Source: Paenibacillus sp. LHD-117 (GTDB lineage: Bacteria; Bacillota; Bacilli; Paenibacillales; Paenibacillaceae). Taken from it: a stretch of DNA of 64,000 bases. Shown here one piece after another: positions 1 to 7,618 of the stretch (its first letter is position 1; each line of letters begins with the position of its first letter). A model generated the notes under the pieces. The model saw only the letters and a program-made list of their open reading frames with translations. It had not been told where the DNA came from and ran no database searches. The stretch is from NCBI RefSeq assembly GCF_030929555.1, contig NZ_JAVFVT010000002.1:227661-291660 (forward strand), given 5' to 3'. Position numbers and translations under genes: made by a program.

Positions 1-394
1 ACTGTACATTCGCCGCGCCGCTCCCGGTTCCCTTCCCGACGGAGAACACCCGCCAGACGGCGATGCCGGGATGTCTTCGTCTAAGCTCCGAGCAGTAGCC
101 CGGCGACTCGGATCCATGAAGCTGTACGACATGGAGCGGAACAACGGCGAGCAGCTCGTCCATTTCCTCCATGGTGGCGTCGACGAATACTCCGACCGTC
201 AATGGCGGCTTGCCGTTCGCACCGGTGATGCGCTCGGCCGCTTGGAGAAGAATCGCCGCTTCTTCCTTGCTTACTTGGCGTTTGCTAGGTGCGAAAACAA
301 AGCCGATCTCGTGAAACGGCAGACCGTTCATGGACGCGATCGTCGATGCGTCCTTTAAGCCGCATATTTTGATGCGCGGTTGCGATGGTTTCAT
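1..394 (-). CDS. trpF: phosphoribosylanthranilate isomerase, partial (3' end beyond window)
   Basis: Catalyses the Amadori rearrangement of phosphoribosylanthranilate to CdRP, the third step from chorismate to tryptophan, in the cytosol. The visible 131 codons begin MKPSQPRIKICGLKD, the typical TrpF N-terminus with the catalytic-Cys motif KICGLKD at residues 9-15, and continue through a conserved V-x-V-FVDA strand and an H-V-V-Q-L-H-G strand. The ATG (392-394) overlaps the trpC stop in an ATGA arrangement, so translation is probably coupled. The gene runs off the low-coordinate end of the window, so its C-terminus and any trpB/trpA that follow cannot be seen. The identification is secure. Confidence 0.95.
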   Translation of the reverse strand, partial: MKPSQPRIKICGLKDASTIASMNGLPFHEIGFVFAPSKRQVSKEEAAILLQAAERITGANGKPPLTVGVFVDATMEEMDELLAVVPLHVVQLHGSESPGYCSELRRRHPGIAVWRVFSVGKGTGSGAANVQ

Positions 395-1188
395 CCTTGC
401 ACCGGTCCCATCAATTGATCAACGGCTTCCTTCACATCGCCTTGCCGCATGAAATGTTCCCCAATCAATACGCCATGCGCCCCGACCGATTGCAGATACC
501 CCATATCGTCGCGGCCCGCGATGCCGCTCTCGCTAATGACCGTTACATCCTTCGGCATCATGCCGATCAACTGCTCGGTCGTGCGCAGATCGGTAACGAA
601 CGTCTTTAAATTTCGGTTATTGATGCCGATTAGCGTGGCTTTACCAAGGGAGAGCACCCGCTCGAGCTCTTCCGAGTCGTGGACCTCGACCAGTACGTCC
701 ATGCCGAGCGCGCGCGCAAGCTCGTAAAACTCCGCCAGCTGCTCGGTTGTCAGAATCGCGGCTATCAGCAGAATGGCGTCCGCCCCGATAAGTCGCGCTT
801 CATAAATTTGTCGATAATCGATAATAAAGTCTTTGCGAAGAAGCGGTACGTTAACCGTGTGCTTCACAAGCGTCAAAAAGTCGTTATGCCCTTGGAAATA
901 ATCGCGATCCGTCAGTACGGAGATGCAGTCCGTGCCGGCCACTTCATATGATGAGGCAAGGCCCGCCGGTTCAAAGTCGGCCCGAATAAGCCCCTTCGAC
1001 GGCGAAGCTTTTTTTACCTCCGCGATCAGTCCCATATTCCGGTTGCGGTTGCCCGCTTGAAGCGCGCGTTCGAAGCCCCGGCACGCTTCCATCTCCGCGA
1101 TTCGCCTTTCGACGTCGGATAACCAGAACCGGCCCGCCAGCTCTTCGACCTCCGCATGTTTGGTTGCTACGATTCGATCAAGAAACAT
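391..1188 (-). CDS. trpC: indole-3-glycerol phosphate synthase
   Basis: Closes the indole ring from CdRP, the fourth step of tryptophan synthesis. The 265-residue length is normal for a stand-alone TrpC TIM barrel. Visible hallmarks are KKASPSKG near residue 60, LLRKDFIID with the following barrel strand near 115-125, GINNRNL near 190, and the phosphate-binding ISESGI near 220. The start lies inside the end of trpD (11-base overlap), and the stop is shared with trpF as ATGA, so trpD-C-F form one tightly coupled unit. It is not fused to trpF, unlike the enterobacterial enzyme. Confidence 0.97.
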   Translation of the reverse strand: MFLDRIVATKHAEVEELAGRFWLSDVERRIAEMEACRGFERALQAGNRNRNMGLIAEVKKASPSKGLIRADFEPAGLASSYEVAGTDCISVLTDRDYFQGHNDFLTLVKHTVNVPLLRKDFIIDYRQIYEARLIGADAILLIAAILTTEQLAEFYELARALGMDVLVEVHDSEELERVLSLGKATLIGINNRNLKTFVTDLRTTEQLIGMMPKDVTVISESGIAGRDDMGYLQSVGAHGVLIGEHFMRQGDVKEAVDQLMGPVQG

Positions 1189-2224
1189 GTGTCAACTCTC
1201 CTGTCGTTTGAATAAGCTCTTGCAGCTTAACCTTGGCCTTGCCGGAATCAATGACTTCCGCCGCCAGGGCTACCCCTTCCTTCAGCGTTGACGCGAGGCC
1301 GCCCACATAGATGCAAGCGCCGGCATTCGCAAGCACGATATCGCGATAAGCTCCGCGCTCTTCCCCGCCGAAGATCGAGCGGATGATGTTCGCGTTAACC
1401 GCCGGTTCTCCGCCCTTCACGTCGCCTATCGGATGCCGGCGAAGACCAAGCTCTTCCGGCACCAAATCGTATGTCGTAACCGCGCCGCTTCGAAGCTCGG
1501 AGATTTGCGTCGGGGCCGAAATGCTAATCTCGTCGAGTCCGTCATGGCTGCTTACGACCATCGCCCGGTCCAACCCAAGCTCGCCGAGCACTTCGGCGAT
1601 CGTCGCCGTTCTAGTCCGGTCATACAAGCCGAGCAGTTGCCTGTCGGCGCCCGCCGGATTCGTCAGCGGACCGAGCATGTTGAATATCGTGCGAATGCCT
1701 AGCTCGCGCCGAGGCGCGGCCGCATGTCTCAAGGACGGATGATACAGCTGGGCGAACATAAAACAGATGCCGATTTCCTTCAAGCAGGAAGCTGCTTGCT
1801 CGGGCGTAAGGCTGATCTGGACTCCCAGCGCTTCAAGAACGTCCGCGCTTCCCGTCTTGCCCGACATGGCGCGGTTGCCGTGTTTCGCCACTCGAATCCC
1901 CGCGGCCGCCGCGATAATGGACGATGCCGTCGAAATATTGAATTTATGAATGCCGGAGCCGCCCGTTCCGCAAGTATCCAGCAGCTCGCCGTATCCGGAT
2001 TGGACTTGGCTCGCGTGATTTCGCATCACTTCCGCGAAGCCGGTAATTTCGTCTTTCGTCTCGCCTTTCATGCGCAGCGCCGTCGCGATCGCGCCGATCT
2101 GGGCGGGAGTCGCCTCGCCGTTCATAATGGTGCCCATCACGTGCCCCGCTTCCGAGCGGGATAGATTCTCGCCGCCGATCACCTTGTTCAACGCTTGCTG
2201 CATCGTCATGACCATCGTTTCCAT
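1178..2224 (-). CDS. trpD: anthranilate phosphoribosyltransferase
   Basis: Transfers phosphoribose from PRPP to anthranilate. From the ATG at 2224 the protein has 348 residues, the family's usual size. It shows the PRPP-binding glycine loop CGTGGSG near residue 85, the HGNRAMSGKTGSADVLEALG region just after it, and NMLGPLTNPA near 185. The frame is open further upstream, but I chose ATG 2224 because a purine-rich AGAGGGGCGGGG site precedes it and it falls one base after the trpE stop. There is no trpG between trpE and trpD, as in Bacillus, where the glutaminase subunit is shared with folate synthesis. Confidence 0.95.
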   Translation of the reverse strand: METMVMTMQQALNKVIGGENLSRSEAGHVMGTIMNGEATPAQIGAIATALRMKGETKDEITGFAEVMRNHASQVQSGYGELLDTCGTGGSGIHKFNISTASSIIAAAAGIRVAKHGNRAMSGKTGSADVLEALGVQISLTPEQAASCLKEIGICFMFAQLYHPSLRHAAAPRRELGIRTIFNMLGPLTNPAGADRQLLGLYDRTRTATIAEVLGELGLDRAMVVSSHDGLDEISISAPTQISELRSGAVTTYDLVPEELGLRRHPIGDVKGGEPAVNANIIRSIFGGEERGAYRDIVLANAGACIYVGGLASTLKEGVALAAEVIDSGKAKVKLQELIQTTGELTHVS

Positions 2225-2225
2225 C

Positions 2226-3806
2226 CTAACCCCGCCCCTCTCTCGTTGCAACTTCGTAATCCGAGTTGACCGATACCGAGACCGACTCTTGCTGCGGCGA
2301 CCGCTTGGCCTTGCCGAAGCTCGCTTCCGCGGCGCGAATCGATTTGAGCATGCCTTTCGCTTTGTTCACCGTCTCCATGTATTCGTTCTCCGGCACGGAG
2401 TCCCATACGATGCCGGCCCCGCTCTGCACGTAAGCCTTGCCGTGCTTGAAAATGATCGTGCGGATCGTAATGCAGGTGTCCATCGTGCCGCCGAAGCCTA
2501 AGTAACCGATCGCTCCCGCATAGGCGCCGCGCGCTTCGTTCTCGAGCTCCGCGATGATTTCCATCGCCCGAAGCTTCGGCGCGCCGGATACCGTGCCCGC
2601 AGGCAGGCAGGAAATAAAAGCATCGAAAAAGTCTTTGTCCGGATGCAGCTTGCCGGATACGTTGGAGACGATATGCATGACATGGGAGTAACGTTCGATC
2701 TCCATGAACGAATCGCAGCGGACGCTGCCGAACTCCGACACGCGGCCGATATCGTTGCGGCCTAGATCGACGAGCATCAGATGTTCGGCCCTCTCCTTCT
2801 CGTCCGCCAGCAGCTCGCGCTCCAGCGCCAGGTCCTCTTCGGGCGTCGCCCCGCGCGGTCTGGTGCCGGCAATCGGCCGCGTCTCGACGCGACCGCCGGA
2901 TACTTTCACGAGCGCTTCCGGGGATGTGCCGACGATGACCTCCTCGCCCATCTTCAAATAATACATATACGGCGAAGGGTTCATCGTCCGCAGAACGCGG
3001 TATACATGCAGCGGATCGATATCCGTGTCGATGCTGAACCGCTGGGACAACACGACCTGGAATATGTCGCCCGAACGGATATATTCCTTGGCGTGCTCCA
3101 CGTTGCCGATAAATTGTTCCTTCGTCAGATTGGATTCAACGTCGCCGAGGTCCGGATCGGATGGATACGCCATCGCCGGCGCCATCGCGGGATAGGCTGG
3201 AGGCTGCTGAAGTCTGGCGACAAGCGCATCCAGTTTATCGACCGCCTTGGCATAGGCTTCGGCGATTTCGCCGTCTGTCGCTCCTTCGGGAATATGAACG
3301 TTGCCGATCATCTGCAGCTGCTGCTTTAAGTGGTCGAATACGACGACTTGATCGCAGAACATGAATTGCATATCGTTCATCTGCAAGTCGTCGATACGAT
3401 GAGCGGGCAGCTTCTCGTAATATTGCAGAAGATCGTATCCAAAAAATCCGATCGCGCCTCCCGTGAACGGCGGGATTTCCGGCAATGAAGGGCTTCGGAA
3501 CGAGCGAAGCTTCGCTTTCAGCAGCTCGATCGGCTTATCCTTGAGCACCGTTCTTGAATCGCCGTGTTCCAGCACCATCTCCCCGTGTTTGCCATATAGC
3601 TTCAGGAAAGGATCGGTGCCGATAAAGGAATATCGAGCCCACTTGGCGCCTCCTTCCACGCTCTCCAGGAGGAAGGCATGCTCTTCCTTCGCGAAATGCT
3701 GGAACAGCCGAATCGGCGTTTCCGTATCCGCCAAAATATATCGAACGATCGGAATCAAATTATACGTGCCAGCCAATTGGATAATTTTCTTTAGTTCATT
3801 CGTCAC
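2226..3806 (-). CDS. trpE: anthranilate synthase component I
   Basis: Converts chorismate plus ammonia (from a TrpG-type glutaminase) to anthranilate, the committed step to tryptophan. The protein has 526 residues. The N-terminal domain carries the LLES motif (46-49) associated with tryptophan feedback inhibition; the C-terminal half is the chorismate-binding domain, with PIAGTRPRG, the DLGRND motif and GTVSGAPK. It starts with GTG at 3804-3806 behind a CGGAGG site. It is the first gene of the trp unit and lies behind a long leader with a TRAP site and a terminator (3851-4144). No glutaminase gene is adjacent. Confidence 0.97.
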   Translation of the reverse strand: MTNELKKIIQLAGTYNLIPIVRYILADTETPIRLFQHFAKEEHAFLLESVEGGAKWARYSFIGTDPFLKLYGKHGEMVLEHGDSRTVLKDKPIELLKAKLRSFRSPSLPEIPPFTGGAIGFFGYDLLQYYEKLPAHRIDDLQMNDMQFMFCDQVVVFDHLKQQLQMIGNVHIPEGATDGEIAEAYAKAVDKLDALVARLQQPPAYPAMAPAMAYPSDPDLGDVESNLTKEQFIGNVEHAKEYIRSGDIFQVVLSQRFSIDTDIDPLHVYRVLRTMNPSPYMYYLKMGEEVIVGTSPEALVKVSGGRVETRPIAGTRPRGATPEEDLALERELLADEKERAEHLMLVDLGRNDIGRVSEFGSVRCDSFMEIERYSHVMHIVSNVSGKLHPDKDFFDAFISCLPAGTVSGAPKLRAMEIIAELENEARGAYAGAIGYLGFGGTMDTCITIRTIIFKHGKAYVQSGAGIVWDSVPENEYMETVNKAKGMLKSIRAAEASFGKAKRSPQQESVSVSVNSDYEVATREGRG

Positions 3807-3850
3807 GATGATCGACCTCCGTTAAATATCATTTATTTCTCGAGCGCATA

Positions 3851-3882
3851 GAAATTAAAAAAACTCCTGCCGGAAGCAGGAG
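3851..3882 (-). terminator. intrinsic terminator in the trp leader (attenuator)
   Basis: In the trp transcript CTCCTGC, a four-base loop and GGCAGGAG form a GC-rich hairpin followed by seven U residues, about 45 bases before the trpE start. A terminator inside the 5' leader of trpE, downstream of a TRAP site, is what transcription attenuation needs. The competing antiterminator was not identified with confidence. Confidence 0.8.
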
Positions 3883-4033
3883 CGCCTGATTAAATGATAA
3901 CGAAGGTGATCGGAAACCTAGCAATGCTGCACCACGGTAAAGCCAAAACGCGCTTGGCTCGGAAAAACTTTCCGCGCGGCATACCTCCCCCCTGTGGGAT
4001 TGGCTATGCCAACATAACCGTCTTGCATCGCAA

Positions 4034-4102
4034 CTCAGCTAAGCTCTTCTCTGCTCATCTCTACTCGTCTCATCTCGGCTAACTAACTGCTTCTCTAAAC
4101 TC
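4034..4102 (-). promoter_or_regulatory. TRAP (MtrB) RNA-binding site in the trp leader
   Basis: Read in the transcript direction, ten GAG or TAG triplets start exactly every five bases between 4081 and 4034 (TAG, seven GAG, TAG, GAG), each separated by two bases. Upstream lie further triplets: GAG at 4102-4100, GAG at 4095-4093, CAG at 4089-4087 and TAG at 4085-4083. B. subtilis TRAP binds eleven (G/U)AG triplets with 2-3 base spacers, so this array is a near-ideal site. It begins just after the predicted transcription start. The matching regulator gene mtrB lies at 15026-15250. Confidence 0.92.
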
Positions 4103-4115
4103 ACCTATGGGTATA

Positions 4116-4144
4116 AATATAAAGCATGGTTAACCAAGCGTCAA
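4116..4144 (-). promoter_or_regulatory. sigma-A-type promoter of trpEDCF
   Basis: The minus strand shows TTGACG (4144-4139), a 17-base spacer and TATATT (4121-4116). Transcription would start near 4108, giving a leader of about 300 bases before trpE that contains the TRAP site and the terminator. It sits just inside the region between aroH and trpE, so the trp genes can be read from here as well as from the aro promoter. Confidence 0.75.
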
Positions 4145-4160
4145 CCCGAACTTTCGTAAG

Positions 4161-4535
4161 TTAGGCTTTCGCCTTAGCCAAATCCGGCCGGAGCGCCTGC
4201 GCGCCGCCCAAATAAATGTGCTGAATCTCGGCTTGGCTTTTTTCGGTGTTAACAAGCACCATCAATCTCACGCATCGTTCCAGACTGCCTTTCACCGGTA
4301 CCTCGAGCGCGCACATCAGCGGGACGAGCTCCCAGCCCGGCAGTTGCCTTACGGCTTGCGCCGGGAACGAATCGTCCAAATCCTGCGTGACGGTAATCAG
4401 TACGCTGCAAATGTCGGCGGGCTCGATATCGTTCGACGCCATGATGGCATTCACCGTCTCCAGCGTGGCTGCGGAGATGAGCTTCGCTTCGTTCGCTTCT
4501 ACCGTTATGGCTCCCCGTATTCCTCTTACACTCAT
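4161..4535 (-). CDS. aroH: chorismate mutase, AroH type
   Basis: Rearranges chorismate to prephenate for phenylalanine and tyrosine synthesis. The 124-residue product, starting MSVRGIRGAIT, has the length and sequence of the monofunctional trimeric Bacillus enzyme, including VRGIRGA at the N-terminus and the CIRLM-like segment R-C-V-R-L-M near residue 90. The ATG at 4535 overlaps the aroB stop as ATGA; the longer open frame upstream is rejected for that reason. It lies between aroB and the trp promoter, as in the B. subtilis aro-trp supraoperon. Confidence 0.95.
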   Translation of the reverse strand: MSVRGIRGAITVEANEAKLISAATLETVNAIMASNDIEPADICSVLITVTQDLDDSFPAQAVRQLPGWELVPLMCALEVPVKGSLERCVRLMVLVNTEKSQAEIQHIYLGGAQALRPDLAKAKA

Positions 4536-5632
4536 TGCTGCGCCTCCCGTTTCAATTCCTCCACGATTTCCCTTACCCATTCCACCGGTACGTCCGATTT
4601 GATCTCGACTTTCCCGATTGCTGTTGGCACGACGAATACCATCGTTCCTTCAGCGAATTTCTTATCATGCATCATTGCCGCCATGACCGCGTCAACGTCG
4701 AAATGCTGCGGCAATACGACGGGCAGTCCGCAGCGCTCCAGCGCGCGCTTCGTGACCGTATAAACTTCGTCAGGCGCCCCGTAGCGTACGCCGAGCTTAG
4801 CGGATCCGATCATGCCGATCGAGATCGCTTCCCCGTGCTGAAGCTCGTTGTAACCCGCGACAGCCTCTAGGGCGTGACCGATCGTATGGCCGAGATTCAA
4901 AATCGCGCGCAACCCGTTCTCCCGCTCATCCTGGGAGACGACGTTCGCCTTCACGCCGCAGCCCTTATAAAGCGCATAGCCCAGCGCTTCCGGATCAAGA
5001 GCGAGCAGCTTCTCCGCGTTAACGTCGCACCAGTCGACAAATTCGGAATCCCAAATCAAGCCATGCTTCACGACTTCCGCCAAACCGGAGCAAACCTCGC
5101 GCGGCGGCAGCGATTGCAGCGTCTTCAAATCGTAGAGTACGAATTCCGGTTGATGAAACGCTCCAATGATGTTTTTGGCGAGCGGATGATTAACGGCTAC
5201 CTTGCCTCCGACGCTGCTGTCGTGAGCAAGAATCGTCGTTGGAATCTGAACGAACTTAATGCCCCTCATATAGGATGCAGCAGCGTAGCCGGCGAGGTCG
5301 CCTACGACGCCGCCGCCAAGCGCCACGATCGCGGATTTGCGGTCGAGACCGGCTTCCAACGCTTTCGTGACGAGCTGCTCCAGCTTGGCAAGCGACTTGG
5401 AGCTTTCGCCGGCAGGCACGACAGCCGGGACGGCTTTGAAGCCGCCCGCGGTTAATTGACCGATCAATTTGTCCAGATAATGCGGCGCCACGTGTTCGTC
5501 GGTTATGACTAGGATGGGCGACTTCGAGCTAATGCCGTGTTTCTTGAAATAGGAAGCCGCGTCGTCCAGCAGACCTTCCCCAATATAAATCGGGTAGGAG
5601 CGTTCGCCTAATTCGACCGTCAGCTCGCGCAT
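4532..5632 (-). CDS. aroB: 3-dehydroquinate synthase
   Basis: Second enzyme of the shikimate pathway; it converts DAHP to 3-dehydroquinate using NAD and a divalent metal. The 366-residue protein has the nucleotide-binding GGGVVGDLAGY motif near 105-115, the metal-ligand helix SGLAEVVKHG near 185, and the NLGHTIGHALE and HGEAIS motifs near 245-270. It starts one base after the aroC stop and overlaps aroH by ATGA. It belongs to the aroC-aroB-aroH transcription unit. Confidence 0.97.
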   Translation of the reverse strand: MRELTVELGERSYPIYIGEGLLDDAASYFKKHGISSKSPILVITDEHVAPHYLDKLIGQLTAGGFKAVPAVVPAGESSKSLAKLEQLVTKALEAGLDRKSAIVALGGGVVGDLAGYAAASYMRGIKFVQIPTTILAHDSSVGGKVAVNHPLAKNIIGAFHQPEFVLYDLKTLQSLPPREVCSGLAEVVKHGLIWDSEFVDWCDVNAEKLLALDPEALGYALYKGCGVKANVVSQDERENGLRAILNLGHTIGHALEAVAGYNELQHGEAISIGMIGSAKLGVRYGAPDEVYTVTKRALERCGLPVVLPQHFDVDAVMAAMMHDKKFAEGTMVFVVPTAIGKVEIKSDVPVEWVREIVEELKREAQQ

Positions 5633-5633
5633 A

Positions 5634-6803
5634 TTAGTAGCTCTCCAATTGTTCCTGGTAGTTCTTCAGGTTCGCGCGGATTTCCTCGATGGAATCGCCG
5701 CCGAACTTCTCCAGGAACGCCTTCGCAACTTCCCAAGCGACGACATGCTCCATGACGACGCTTGCCGCAGGCACCGCGCAGCTATCCGATCGCTCGACTT
5801 GTGCCGTGAACGGTTCCTTCGTATCGATATCGACGCTGCGGAGCGGTTTGTATAGGGTCGGAATCGGCTTCATAACGCCGCGAACGACGATTTGCTCGCC
5901 GTTGGTCATGCCGCCTTCGAAGCCGCCTAGACGGTTCGTCGCTCGATGGTATCCCTTCTCCGCGTCGTATAAAATTTCGTCGTGCACCTGTGAACCGCGC
6001 AGCTTCGCCGCTTCGAAGCCAATGCCGATCTCGCAGCCCTTGAAAGCGTTGATCGACATCACCGCTTGCGCGATGCGTCCGTCCAGCTTGCGGTCCCATT
6101 GCACATGGCTGCCGAGTCCGATCGGCGCGCCTTCGATGATACATTCCACGATGCCGCCGATGGAATCGCCTTCCGCTTTGATCTGGTCGATGTGAGCGGT
6201 CATCTTTTCCTCGGTTTCCTTGTCGACAACGCGAACGGAGGATTCTTCCGTCAGGCGGATCAATTCGTCCACCGACAGTTGGTTCGGAGGAGCTTCGATC
6301 TCCCCGATGCGGATCACCTGACCGGCTACCTTAATGCCGAATTCGGCCAGCAGCTGGCGGGCGATCGCCCCAACGCCGACGCGCACGGCAGTCTCCCGCG
6401 CGCTGGAGCGCTCGAGTACGTTGCGAAGATCCTTTAAATTGTATTTGAGACCCCCGTTCAGGTCGGCATGACCCGGACGCGGACGGTGCACTCTGCGTTT
6501 CTCTTCGTCGCTGCCTTCGATCGGCTCAATGTTCATGACCGATGTCCAATGTTTCCAGTCGTTGTTTTTGACGATCAGCGCAACCGGCGCTCCCGTTGTT
6601 CTGCCATGACGCACGCCTCCGACGATGTCGGCCGTGTCTTTCTCGATTTGCATTCTGCGTCCTCGGCCGTGTCCCTTCTGGCGCCGATGCAATTGGAAAT
6701 TCAATTCTTCGAAATCGATCGTAAGATTGCTTGGCAAACCCTCTATAATGGCGGTCAATTGGGGACCGTGGGTTTCTCCCGCTGTCAAGTAACGTAAACT
6801 CAA
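5634..6803 (-). CDS. aroC: chorismate synthase
   Basis: Last enzyme of the common aromatic pathway; a reduced-flavin-dependent enzyme that makes chorismate from EPSP (the gene is called aroF in B. subtilis). The 389 residues include GETHG (8-12), RPGHADL near 110, SSARETA near 135 and a C-terminal [12 protein letters not shown] segment. It starts with TTG at 6803, preceded by a strong AAGGAGGAG site; an ATG is absent at that position. It is the first gene of the aro unit, behind a good sigma-A promoter. Confidence 0.96.
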   Translation of the reverse strand: MSLRYLTAGETHGPQLTAIIEGLPSNLTIDFEELNFQLHRRQKGHGRGRRMQIEKDTADIVGGVRHGRTTGAPVALIVKNNDWKHWTSVMNIEPIEGSDEEKRRVHRPRPGHADLNGGLKYNLKDLRNVLERSSARETAVRVGVGAIARQLLAEFGIKVAGQVIRIGEIEAPPNQLSVDELIRLTEESSVRVVDKETEEKMTAHIDQIKAEGDSIGGIVECIIEGAPIGLGSHVQWDRKLDGRIAQAVMSINAFKGCEIGIGFEAAKLRGSQVHDEILYDAEKGYHRATNRLGGFEGGMTNGEQIVVRGVMKPIPTLYKPLRSVDIDTKEPFTAQVERSDSCAVPAASVVMEHVVAWEVAKAFLEKFGGDSIEEIRANLKNYQEQLESY

Positions 6804-6872
6804 GCTAAAGCTCCTCCTTCAGCGCTAGGCCTGACTGCGCCCGCTGTCATCTCTCCCTAAACATCTTTGCTC

Positions 6873-6901
6873 ATTATAGTACAGAGGTGCAGGTTTGACA
6901 A
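6873..6901 (-). promoter_or_regulatory. sigma-A-type promoter of aroC-aroB-aroH
   Basis: The minus strand reads TTGTCA (6901-6896), 17 bases, TATAAT (6878-6873), a near-consensus vegetative promoter about 70 bases before the aroC start. Confidence 0.75.
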
Positions 6902-7016
6902 GAAATCACAGCCTTTTGCTTCGACGCGTCGAAGCGTTTATGAGTCAAATTACATTTTCGACCAAAACCTGTTAAATTGAGTAATCGTTTATCGTCCATC
7001 AACCGTTAGCGGAAAC

Positions 7017-7056
7017 AAAAAAACCGTGATACCCGTCAGGGTCATTCACGGTTTTC
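7017..7056 (-). terminator. intrinsic terminator of the 53-aa gene
   Basis: AAAACCGTGA and TCACGGTTTT flank a short loop and are followed by more T residues on the minus strand, about 25 bases after the stop at 7079. The A/T-rich ends would also let it work in the plus direction. Confidence 0.75.
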
Positions 7057-7078
7057 TAGACAGCCGATCATCCAACTT

Positions 7079-7240
7079 CTATACGGATTGCCCCTCGAGC
7101 CTCGTCATCTCGGGAGCCGCAAGCTTCGGGTCGTTCACCAGCCGATTGATTTGTTTGCTGTCGACGCCGATAATTTGCGCGCATTCCTGTATCGTAATAA
7201 ACCCGCGTCTATACGCGGCTATTACTTTAAGTTTGTCCAT
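7079..7240 (-). CDS. small protein with a helix-turn-helix-like segment (53 aa), unknown function
   Basis: A 53-residue open frame starts with ATG at 7240 behind GGAGGGTGACAGAAG and ends at a TAG followed by a clear terminator, so it is very likely a real gene. Residues 15-36 (FITIQECAQIIGVDSKQINR) look like the helix-turn-helix of MerR/excisionase-type or XRE-type proteins: a TIQECA helix, a GVDS turn and a recognition-like KQINRLV helix. It could be a tiny DNA-binding protein. There is no recognisable second domain. It stands alone between aroC and the repeat block, and its function is unknown. Confidence 0.65.
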   Translation of the reverse strand: MDKLKVIAAYRRGFITIQECAQIIGVDSKQINRLVNDPKLAAPEMTRLEGQSV

Positions 7241-7321
7241 CTTCTGTCACCCTCCAAGCGGAATTCCATAGCACTAGTATAGGAGAAGATGGAAAGACGT
7301 ATACCTGCCCTCGACATAGGA

Positions 7322-7535
7322 AGTTCAAAAAGTCCACTTTTGATCACGAAGCATAGCAAGCAGCGTACTCGACATCGAATCTTGAATTCAGCCGGAACTT
7401 CCGGTGCTCACGTAGCTTACAGCTACGCTCCGCTCCTCATTTCCTAGCTTCTTTCAACCTTCTACAGCGTTTTTGAAAAACGCAGCATCGGAAGCATAAT
7501 CCCATGTGCTGAAAAGCGAACTTTTTGAACCTGTA
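7322..7535. repeat. dispersed ~214-bp terminal-inverted-repeat element, copy A
   Basis: The element opens with AGTTCAAAAAGTCCACTTTT and closes with AAAGCGAACTTTTTGAAC. Its interior shares long blocks (TTTTGATCACGAAGCA, GAATCTTGAATTCAGCCGG, TACGCTCCGCTCCTCATT) with copies at 13951-14166 and 33863-34034. A direct ATAGGA sits at both borders (7316-7321 and 7536-7541), consistent with a target duplication. It contains no open frame, so it is best seen as a MITE-like element. It lies between cheR and the 53-aa gene. Confidence 0.8.
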
Positions 7536-7540
7536 ATAGG

Positions 7541-7614
7541 AGGAAGTTCAAAAAGTCCACTTTTGATCACGAAGCATAGCAAGCAGCGTACTCGACATCG
7601 AATCTTTTTGAACA
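7541..7614. repeat. internally deleted second copy (D) of the dispersed repeat
   Basis: Bases 7541-7606 repeat 7318-7383 exactly (66 bases by eye), then jump directly to the terminal TTTTTGAAC. It is therefore a short tandem derivative of copy A that keeps both ends but lost the middle. It ends about five bases from the cheR stop codon, so it is transcribed as the end of the cheR message. Confidence 0.8.
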
Positions 7615-7618
7615 CGCA

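Noticed and set aside
3807..4110. T-box leader before trpE
   Set aside because: The conserved AGGGTGGNACCGCG antiterminator segment is absent, and a TRAP triplet array explains the leader better.
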